Positions 7,411 to 12,129 of a DNA stretch of 12,129 nt are shown one piece after another. Source of the stretch: Cyanothece sp. UBA12306. GTDB taxonomy: Bacteria; Cyanobacteriota; Cyanobacteriia; Cyanobacteriales; Microcystaceae. Under the pieces are notes generated by a model. That model saw only the letters and a program-made list of their open reading frames with translations, searched no databases and was not told the origin of the DNA. How positions within the stretch are numbered: the stretch's first letter is position 1; every line of letters begins with the position of its first letter. A program made the position numbers and the translations under genes. Where the stretch lies: positions 1 through 12,129 of the forward strand of contig DLXW01000222.1 of the NCBI GenBank assembly GCA_003448685.1. The letters run 5' to 3'.

Positions 7411-7659
7411 ATGCTACAAAATGCCCAAGCAATTCGTTACTATCAAAAGCTCACTGATGGCATGGTGGATTTATGGCATCGAGGTCGTCGTTTTGATGAA
7501 ATCCAATGCTATATGGATGGTTACCTCGCTTGTCTGCGCCATACCAACACCTTAGAGGCTTATGTAATTCACCGTTTAGAAGAGGAAAGTTGGCGGTTTT
7601 TTCGTGATCCTTCCAACTTTGAAATGGCACAATTACAACCTGAACCTGATTACTATTAA
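7411..7659 (+). CDS. Small cyanobacterial protein, DUF6761-like (82 aa)
   Basis: The 82-residue product is mostly helical and soluble, with no signal peptide. Its pattern resembles a short protein conserved across cyanobacteria (I believe DUF6761): YYQKLTDGMVDLWHRGRRFD near the start, MDGYLACLRHTNTLEAYVIH in the middle, RLEEESWRFFRDPSNFE later, and an acidic tail ending in PEPDYY. The function is unknown. It stands alone on the plus strand, divergent from the response regulator and convergent with the glutaredoxin, with a hairpin terminator between them. It starts at ATG 7411. No obvious Shine-Dalgarno sequence is visible, which is common in cyanobacteria. The DUF number is recalled and was not checked. 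Confidence 0.8.
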   Translation: MLQNAQAIRYYQKLTDGMVDLWHRGRRFDEIQCYMDGYLACLRHTNTLEAYVIHRLEEESWRFFRDPSNFEMAQLQPEPDYY

Positions 7660-7673
7660 TTCCATTTTTGCTT

Positions 7674-7698
7674 TCAGGGGGATTCTTTCCCCCCTTGA
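7674..7698. terminator. Probable bidirectional terminator
   Basis: GGGGG (7677-7681) pairs with CCCCC within 7689-7694 across a 7-nt loop. The stem can extend with flanking TTCA and TTGAA, with one bulge. It sits between the convergent 82-residue gene and the glutaredoxin gene and could stop transcripts from both sides. U-tracts on either side are short. Confidence 0.55.
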
Positions 7699-7708
7699 AC
7701 CTTGATTT

Positions 7709-8032
7709 CTAAGAAGCTAAGGCAACTTCCACCATTTGCTGCAATTCTCCGCTTTGATACATCTCTATTGCGATGTCGCAGCCTCCAACAAATTCCCCGC
7801 TAATATAAACTTGGGGGATTGTTTGCCAATTGGAATAATCTTTGATTCCTTGACGTATTTCAGGATCTGCTAGGACATCACAGGTTTCATAGGGAACTCC
7901 TAAAGTGTTGAAAATCTGCACAACACTATTAGAAAATCCACATTGAGGCATCAATTTACTTCCCTTCATGAAAACGAAAATTTTGTTGTTTTTAACTAAT
8001 TGATCAATGCGTTCTTTAGTTTCGGGTGTCAT
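7709..8032 (-). CDS. grxD: Monothiol glutaredoxin, Grx4/CGFS type
   Basis: This 107-residue single-domain glutaredoxin carries the signature CGFS (31-34). It also has the preceding K23 of FMKG, W69, the cis-proline loop TIP (71-73), and the glutathione-binding GGCD (83-86). CGFS glutaredoxins bind a [2Fe-2S] cluster between two monomers with glutathione. They transfer clusters and act in iron sensing rather than classical dithiol reduction; cytosolic location is expected. Length is standard for the bacterial single-domain type. A good ribosome binding site (AGGAGA, minus strand) precedes the ATG at 8032. The BolA gene lies upstream on the same strand, and BolA proteins are known partners of CGFS glutaredoxins. 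The pair is separated here by 217 nt containing a palindromic insertion, which may separate their expression. Confidence 0.95.
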   Translation of the reverse strand: MTPETKERIDQLVKNNKIFVFMKGSKLMPQCGFSNSVVQIFNTLGVPYETCDVLADPEIRQGIKDYSNWQTIPQVYISGEFVGGCDIAIEMYQSGELQQMVEVALAS

Positions 8033-8100
8033 AGGAATCTCCTGAGAAAAATACAGAATTTGAGGGGTAAAATATAACGTTAACCAAGTCAGAAGTTAGC

Positions 8101-8193
8101 AGTGGCAAAGTAGTTTTTTCAAAGAGGATTTAAGACCCTCTTCAAACACTTTACCCTGTAATAAGGCAGGGTTTTAGAGCCAATTTTTCTGAT
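8101..8193. repeat. Palindromic repeat-like insertion between bolA and grxD (possible IS-derived remnant)
   Basis: The spacer holds two stem-loops: AAGAGG (8122-8127) with CCTCTT (8137-8142), and ACCCTG (8153-8158) with CAGGGT (8167-8172). After the second stem comes CCAATTTTTCTGAT (8180-8193). Nearly the same arrangement, a G-rich stem arm, GTTT, a few bases and CCAATTTTCTGAT, occurs at the tnpB element end (200-227). There is no reading frame. It may be a non-autonomous remnant of an IS200/IS605-like end. It could also be a processing or attenuation site in a bolA-grxD transcript. Copy number elsewhere in the genome is unknown to me. Confidence 0.4.
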
Positions 8194-8249
8194 AATAACG
8201 ATGATTACCCTAAAAGATCAACTAAACTGCTACTTCTGTTACATTTAAC

Positions 8250-8510
8250 CTAAACAGCTTGTTGTGCAGTTTCCCAAGCTTGGGGGGTATAAGTTTTTAA
8301 AGCTAAAGCATGGATCGCTTCTGAGTCAAGAGCTTCTTTGAGAGCTCCATAAACTAGTTGATGCTGTTTAACTAATGTTTTTCCTTCAAATTCAGAAGAT
8401 ACCACAATAGCTTCAAGATGGTCTCCTCCACCCTTCATATCCCGAACCACCACTTGAGCATCAGGGAGTTGGCTTTTAATCATGCTTTCTACTTGTTGGA
8501 GTCCGATCAT
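8250..8510 (-). CDS. bolA: BolA family protein
   Basis: The 86-residue protein has the BolA class II KH-like fold pattern: an N-terminal helix ([12 protein letters not shown], about 4-15), strands around [19 protein letters not shown], the [17 protein letters not shown] helix (41-57), and the C-terminal strand [11 protein letters not shown] (66-76). H31, H50 and H67 are candidates for ligands when BolA joins a CGFS glutaredoxin to form a mixed [2Fe-2S] complex; H67 of IHAL corresponds to the conserved C-terminal histidine of the family. The role is in iron-sulfur handling and iron homeostasis in the cytosol. A GGGG stretch lies about 7 nt upstream of the ATG. It is encoded upstream of the glutaredoxin gene on the same strand, which supports a functional pair. 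Confidence 0.9.
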   Translation of the reverse strand: MIGLQQVESMIKSQLPDAQVVVRDMKGGGDHLEAIVVSSEFEGKTLVKQHQLVYGALKEALDSEAIHALALKTYTPQAWETAQQAV

Positions 8511-8640
8511 TGTGTTTCCCCTAATTTAGTAATTGTTGACGATACTTTTAAATTAATCCTATGATTATTTTGACTTAAATCTTGTCGCCTAAACCAGATA
8601 TCTATGTCATGTTTTCCTGAATGGATCACAATTGATCATC

Positions 8641-9255
8641 TTATTCACTTGGAGAAGTGGCTGTAGGAGAAGTGGAAAAAGGAACATCCACAAATCCCAA
8701 TTCATATAATTGTTGATAGCATTTTTTACCTAAGTCTGTAGTCGGGTTTTGAGAACGAATGACTTGAATTAACAGGGGGACAGCCAGTTCCGGTTGATTT
8801 TGCGCTCGGTGAACCAATGCTAATTGATACGTGGATGAATCCCTCATTTGCCCAGTTTTTAAAGCACTATTACGCTGAGATTCATAAATTTTGGTATCGA
8901 TCCCCGAAAAACTATTAGCTAGTTGTAAATGAAAATTAGATAATTGATTAAAAATTTTGCGGGCCTGTTGAAGTTTACTAGCCGCTAGGTCGTAGTTTTC
9001 CTGATTGATGGCTTCACTGGCTTCGGACATCAATCTTTCACCCCCTTGTAAGCTTAACAAACTGTCAGCTTGGGTCAAGGGACGCAAATTATTGGGATCA
9101 GTCAAATCCTCATTGGGTTCCTCTGCTTCATTCTCCATATTTGGGGTATTGGGGGGGGTTTGACTCTGAATAACCAGAGGATAGACTATTCCTAGGGATA
9201 GTAGCAGAAACATCACACTATTCAAGCTAAAATAGCGCAGTAAGACCTTTAACAT
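8641..9255 (-). CDS. Exported or membrane-anchored protein of unknown function with TPR-like helices (204 aa)
   Basis: The N-terminus is a hydrophobic segment (about 9-32, containing VMFLLLSLGIVYPLVI) after a short basic start. It is a signal peptide or a single membrane anchor. An acidic, proline/asparagine-rich linker follows (about 33-60), then helical repeats. The stretches GGERLMSEASEAINQENYDLAA and SSTYQLALVHRAQNQPELAV have the small/aromatic spacing of tetratricopeptide-like units, so a periplasmic scaffold role is possible. A short Ser/Thr/Pro tail ends the protein. I do not recognise a named family. The gene lies downstream of another exported unknown on the same strand with a 98-nt gap. 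Its own promoter is not evident. Confidence 0.72.
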   Translation of the reverse strand: MLKVLLRYFSLNSVMFLLLSLGIVYPLVIQSQTPPNTPNMENEAEEPNEDLTDPNNLRPLTQADSLLSLQGGERLMSEASEAINQENYDLAASKLQQARKIFNQLSNFHLQLANSFSGIDTKIYESQRNSALKTGQMRDSSTYQLALVHRAQNQPELAVPLLIQVIRSQNPTTDLGKKCYQQLYELGFVDVPFSTSPTATSPSE

Positions 9256-9353
9256 GACAAGACTCGCTTAAGCTAAGTTCAGTAATATAACTTTATCTTG
9301 GGTATCTTAACATTTGTCTTGACCAGTTAGTAATTTTCCCTAATCAATAATTT

Positions 9354-10280
9354 TTAGAGAGAACCCGCAAAGTTAGTCGGAATTCGCTGATAAATATTGT
9401 CAAAAACTTCTTTAGGCATTAACTGTAACTCAGTATCAATGGTTAAATCGAGACTTTTGTCGATCTGTTCCACCATTTCTCTAGGATTAGTTCGATAAAT
9501 CGTTCTCAGGAAAATATCAAGGTTGACTACTTGTTCTTTGGGGACTGAAGCAAAGAAAACATTAATCATGGAGTCCATGTTAGATTCTCCTTGATATCCA
9601 GTGGCAGAAGGAAGACTTTTTTCACCCAAAGGTACAGCAAAATTGATTTGAGGAATAGAAAATACTCTCCTAGGAACTCCAAATACCGATGAAGGTAGAG
9701 TATCAGTACCTACCAAAGGAGAAGAATCAGTCTCAACACTATCTGATGCTGATTCAGGGGTAATTGAGCTAAAGGGATCAAAAACGATTGAATCTATGGA
9801 TTCTTCACTATTTTCGTTAGCAATGTTATTAAAATCATAAATTCCTTGATAAATATCTCCCCAAGTAGTCTGGGGTAAAATGAGAACTTCAGAGAGTTCT
9901 GTCGTTTGAGACTGTGGATTCAATCTTAATTGCTGTAAAGAGCCAAAAATGGAACTGAAAGACAGGGAATTTGTTTCAGTCGATGGAGCAGGAACATTAT
10001 TGAAATTAGTTAAAGACTCCGGCGGTTTTTGAGTAACTAATAATTCTAGAACTTGGTTGGGATTATTGACCTCAATCGATACGTTCGTTATCTGATTAGA
10101 CGGATCAGCGATATTTTCTGCTGAAAATAAGATTGCTCGAGATTCTAAAAGAGAAAAATTATCTACCGAAGCGCTTAAAACGGCTGCAATGGCTGTCTCA
10201 CTCAAGAAAACAATGGGACTTACCAAGCCAGCCAAAGTGAAAACTAGATTAGTTATTCTGATTGGCTTTAGATTTAACAT
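9354..10280 (-). CDS. Secreted protein of unknown function (308 aa)
   Basis: A classical signal peptide covers about residues 1-32, with a basic start, a hydrophobic core around LVFTLAGLVSPIVFL and likely cleavage after AIA. The mature protein is rich in Ser, Thr, Asn and Pro. Its central part is low in complexity (about 85-220) and acidic around 150-190. The C-terminal 80 residues look more ordered (EQVVNLDIFLRTIY, PREMVEQIDKSLDL, PKEVFDNIYQRIP) and are the best candidate for a folded domain. There is no C-terminal anchor, no PEP-CTERM or LPXTG motif, and no cysteine in the mature part. Periplasmic or extracellular location is inferred; function is unknown. The ATG at 10280 follows a long A/T-rich leader with a 24-bp palindrome about 80-105 nt upstream. 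Confidence 0.68.
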   Translation of the reverse strand: MLNLKPIRITNLVFTLAGLVSPIVFLSETAIAAVLSASVDNFSLLESRAILFSAENIADPSNQITNVSIEVNNPNQVLELLVTQKPPESLTNFNNVPAPSTETNSLSFSSIFGSLQQLRLNPQSQTTELSEVLILPQTTWGDIYQGIYDFNNIANENSEESIDSIVFDPFSSITPESASDSVETDSSPLVGTDTLPSSVFGVPRRVFSIPQINFAVPLGEKSLPSATGYQGESNMDSMINVFFASVPKEQVVNLDIFLRTIYRTNPREMVEQIDKSLDLTIDTELQLMPKEVFDNIYQRIPTNFAGSL

Positions 10281-10361
10281 GAGCAGTTTTTAGGTTATTG
10301 TTAATATTTAGCCTAATAGCTTGATAGTTAGAATTATTGAACAATTAATAAACAGTTAACA

Positions 10362-10385
10362 TTTAATACTTTGCAAAATATTAAA
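10362..10385. promoter_or_regulatory. 24-bp operator-like palindrome upstream of the secreted protein gene
   Basis: The arms TTTAATA (10362-10368) and TATTAAA (10379-10385) flank a self-complementary centre TTTGCAAA (10370-10377). Only one base pair (10369/10378) fails. It lies 82-105 nt upstream of the start at 10280, in a 246-nt A/T-rich spacer otherwise without clear features. A dimeric regulator site is possible, but chance is higher in such A/T-rich DNA. Confidence 0.35.
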
Positions 10386-10526
10386 GCTTAACAAAATTTT
10401 CAAAATTAAGAATTCTAGATTATGATTTAATAATCAAAATTTGTCTAACTTGCCTTAACTTTAACCTTCTTGTCACCCCGTCAACTGCAAGTGGCTTATT
10501 TTGGTAATATCTAAAAACCGCTCATA

Positions 10527-11789
10527 TCAGCATAAATTTAACTCTTTTTCAAGTATTGCAGCAATTCTTTTCGCAGCTCCAGACTCTCCTCTTACCTGTA
10601 CTAGACGATCTCGGATCAACTGTAATTGCTCAGGATTATCTAGCCAGTCTAACACTAATTGGGCAACATCAGACCCTTGTAGTTCTCCTACTAATTCGGG
10701 AACTATCTCTTCTTTAGCCCAAAGATTGGGCCAAGCAAACAATCTTCCCTGTTGAACCACCATTTTATTGATCGCCTTAGCGAAGATTCCGCCTACTAAA
10801 GGTAAATTGGCTAACATTCCTGGAATCCCATCCCAAGTCCGCATGGCATCAAGTTGCTGGGTTGGTAACAGAACAATCATGGGAATTCCTAAAGCACCTA
10901 ATTCAGCTGTATTCGCGCCTACAGTTGTTAATGCTAAACAACATTGGCATAAGTAATCGTGGGCAGGAAAGTCGGTAATCAGTTCAATTTCGAGCCCTGT
11001 GGGAGTTTTTAGCACAGGGGGTTGGGATATTTGAGGGTCTCCTATTACCAATTTACCCGTTACTCCTCCCATTTTAATGACCAAAGGATTTTTAGTCGGA
11101 TCGGCAAAATCAGCTAATTGTGGTAAATCAAGGGTAGGGGCAACTGGAATAATAAAACGAGTTTGGGGGTTTTGTTGATAAACTGCTTCAGCAATGGCTA
11201 GACATAAAGGAACCCCTTGCATTAGTTTTCCAGGTTTAGATCCAGGCAAAATAGCAATCAGAGGGGAAGTTTCTGATTTAGGGAACTTGAGGACTTGTTG
11301 AGGGGTGATATCAGCCATTAAATCGCCAACTACGGTCAGTTTATGGCGATAAACTGGGGGAATGTCCTTAATAACAGCCTCATTCATCACCCCAAAATGA
11401 TTAATCCAACGATACCAACGGGCTTCCCATTCGGCATAAATTACCGTACGATAACCTAGACGTTGACCGATCAGTACGGGATAAAATTGATCTCCTCCCA
11501 AAAATAAGACGATTCCCCGTTCTCTCCAGTCCCAATCATCAGCAGTTCTACCCCACACAAGAAAGGAAAAAAAATGTTCACTTGATTGGACTCGATCAAC
11601 TTCTCGGTAGCGACTGGCGATCGCGGACTCTTGACCGGTAGCATGGGGACAAGGAGATAACATTACCGAAATTCTTATTTGAGAACGATTTTCCCCCAGC
11701 TTTTCCCTTAATGCTTTGACCACAGGACGTACCCAAGTTGTCACTTCCCCGGGACCATTGGAGAGAATCAGAATATCAGTAGGTTTCAT
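10527..11789 (-). CDS. Lipid-A-disaccharide synthase-related protein (LpxB-like)
   Basis: The 420-residue protein has the two-domain layout of LpxB-like GT-B enzymes. The N-terminal SNGPGE (10-15) sits where true LpxB has an AGExSGD loop. LGGDQFYP (97-104) and VGDLMAD (154-160) follow. The linker and second domain begin at LPGSKPGKL (181-189), matching the LPGSR motif of LpxB, and the nucleotide-sugar side carries TTVGANTAELGALGIP (288-303). Cyanobacteria often carry this protein besides genuine LpxB, so it may act on a different glycolipid or have lost LpxB activity; the substrate is unknown. The divergence of the first loop argues against calling it lpxB. It has normal codon use, an ATG start at 11789 and no co-directional neighbour close enough for an evident operon. 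Confidence 0.82.
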   Translation of the reverse strand: MKPTDILILSNGPGEVTTWVRPVVKALREKLGENRSQIRISVMLSPCPHATGQESAIASRYREVDRVQSSEHFFSFLVWGRTADDWDWRERGIVLFLGGDQFYPVLIGQRLGYRTVIYAEWEARWYRWINHFGVMNEAVIKDIPPVYRHKLTVVGDLMADITPQQVLKFPKSETSPLIAILPGSKPGKLMQGVPLCLAIAEAVYQQNPQTRFIIPVAPTLDLPQLADFADPTKNPLVIKMGGVTGKLVIGDPQISQPPVLKTPTGLEIELITDFPAHDYLCQCCLALTTVGANTAELGALGIPMIVLLPTQQLDAMRTWDGIPGMLANLPLVGGIFAKAINKMVVQQGRLFAWPNLWAKEEIVPELVGELQGSDVAQLVLDWLDNPEQLQLIRDRLVQVRGESGAAKRIAAILEKELNLC

Positions 11790-11854
11790 GGTTGTTGTGA
11801 CAATTAAAAGTTAAAACGAGGAACAATTTATCAGGTAAGACGGGAGTGCGAAAA

Positions 11855-11874
11855 CTCCTATTTTTAAATAGGAG
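11855..11874. repeat. Perfect 20-bp palindrome, first of a pair
   Basis: CTCCTATTT and AAATAGGAG are 9-bp arms around a TT centre. The left arm can alternatively pair with GGAGT (11843-11847) just upstream, so the region could switch between two hairpins as RNA. The central ATTTTTAAAT is shared with the palindrome 11 nt to the right. Confidence 0.7.
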
Positions 11875-11885
11875 ATGAAGCACGA

Positions 11886-11907
11886 CACGGCATTTTTAAA
11901 TGCCGTG
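11886..11907. repeat. Perfect 22-bp palindrome, second of a pair
   Basis: CACGGCATTT and AAATGCCGTG are 10-bp arms around a TT centre. The core ATTTTTAAAT is the same as in the palindrome at 11855-11874, while the flanking stem bases differ and still pair. That pattern suggests selected structure, as in mobile-element ends or RNA hairpins. Confidence 0.7.
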
Positions 11908-11909
11908 AA

Positions 11910-11920
11910 TATGATACAAT
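11910..11920 (+). promoter_or_regulatory. Possible -10 element ahead of the structured region
   Basis: TATGAT (11910-11915) overlaps TACAAT (11915-11920); either could be a -10 box with a start near 11922-11927. The position of a -35 box falls inside the palindrome and has no good match, so support is weak. Confidence 0.25.
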
Positions 11921-11925
11921 GAACT

Positions 11926-12129
11926 TACGTGGAAGGGTAATCAACCACTTTAAAAACCCGATTGCTACCTAATAAGTAGACGCTGCACCTTGACAATCGA
12001 AGATATGGGGTTCTATTCCTAAAGTTTTAGTTCTTACCCTTGGAATAGGTAAAATCTTCCTGGGAACTAAACGACCAGCATTTAACTCAAGCAAAATTTG
12101 CCAATTGGGCAACTAGGGTAGGGCATACC
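11926..12129 (+). ncRNA. Structured non-coding RNA candidate (HEARO/omega-RNA-like), continuing past the window edge
   Basis: The plus strand can form a compact series of helices. GTGG (11929-11932) pairs with CCAC (11945-11948), and loop GGGT (11935-11938) can pair with ACCC (11956-11959) as a pseudoknot. CGATTG (11959-11964) pairs with CAATCG (11994-11999) and encloses CTAC/GTAG (11965-11968, 11976-11979). GAAGAT (11999-12004) pairs with ATCTTC (12054-12059) and encloses CTATTCC/GGAATAG (12013-12019, 12042-12048). The loop TTTAGTTC (12026-12033) can pair with GAACTAAA (12064-12071), a second pseudoknot. TTGCC/GGCAA (12098-12102, 12108-12112) follows. No coding frame fits. OMEGA-type RNAs of IscB/IsrB elements are pseudoknotted and lie upstream of their ORF, which makes this the leading but unproven identity; other cyanobacterial small RNAs remain possible. 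Confidence 0.42.

Noticed and set aside
10501..10956. Two plus-strand frames (84 and 62 codons) antisense to the LpxB-related gene
   Set aside because: Both are contained in or overlap a conserved gene and look like non-coding translation.
1014..11624. Seven GCGATCGC octamers considered as a special array
   Set aside because: These are ordinary HIP1 sites, spread as expected in many cyanobacterial genomes; useful only as a taxonomic sign.
11926..12129. Right-edge region as tmRNA, RNase P RNA, SRP RNA or a group II intron
   Set aside because: None of the hallmark sequences of these RNAs (for example a tmRNA tag frame or an intron domain V) could be found by eye.

Overview
The window reads as chromosomal DNA from a unicellular cyanobacterium. 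Seven copies of the cyanobacterial HIP1 octamer GCGATCGC are present (1014, 3052, 5111, 5510, 6022, 7034, 11617). The gene content fits: a CrtD-type carotenoid desaturase, a Ski2-like helicase of the cyanobacterial/plastid type, a CGFS glutaredoxin with BolA, and small proteins that look cyanobacteria-specific. Low GC and A/T-rich intergenic regions suggest the Crocosphaera/Cyanothece/Rippkaea/Gloeothece area, but genus is an inference only.

Layout. Positions 1-232 hold the 5' end of a TnpB gene (minus strand, running off the left edge) plus its hairpin-rich element end, which stops only a few bases after a 967-residue DSHCT-type RNA helicase gene (234-3137, minus). Divergent from the helicase is an A/T-rich, orphan D12-class adenine methyltransferase (3343-4419, plus). 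An 86-residue unknown and crtD follow on the same strand. crtD converges with, and overlaps by 4 nt, an OmpR/PhoB-type response regulator (6300-7085, minus). A 325-nt regulatory gap with an NtcA-like palindrome separates the regulator from a small cyanobacterial protein (7411-7659, plus).

The next part is mostly minus strand: a monothiol glutaredoxin and BolA (an iron-sulfur/iron-homeostasis pair) separated by a palindromic repeat-like insertion, two exported proteins of unknown function (8641-9255, 9354-10280), and an LpxB-related glycosyltransferase-like protein (10527-11789).

The last 340 nt have no protein-coding gene. They hold two similar perfect palindromes and then a plus-strand region with nested stems and two possible pseudoknots. 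This looks like a structured non-coding RNA. A HEARO/omega-RNA of an IscB/IsrB element is my leading guess, with its ORF beyond the right edge, but that identity is unproven. The window may therefore be bounded by two IS200/IS605-type (OMEGA) elements around a stable housekeeping core.
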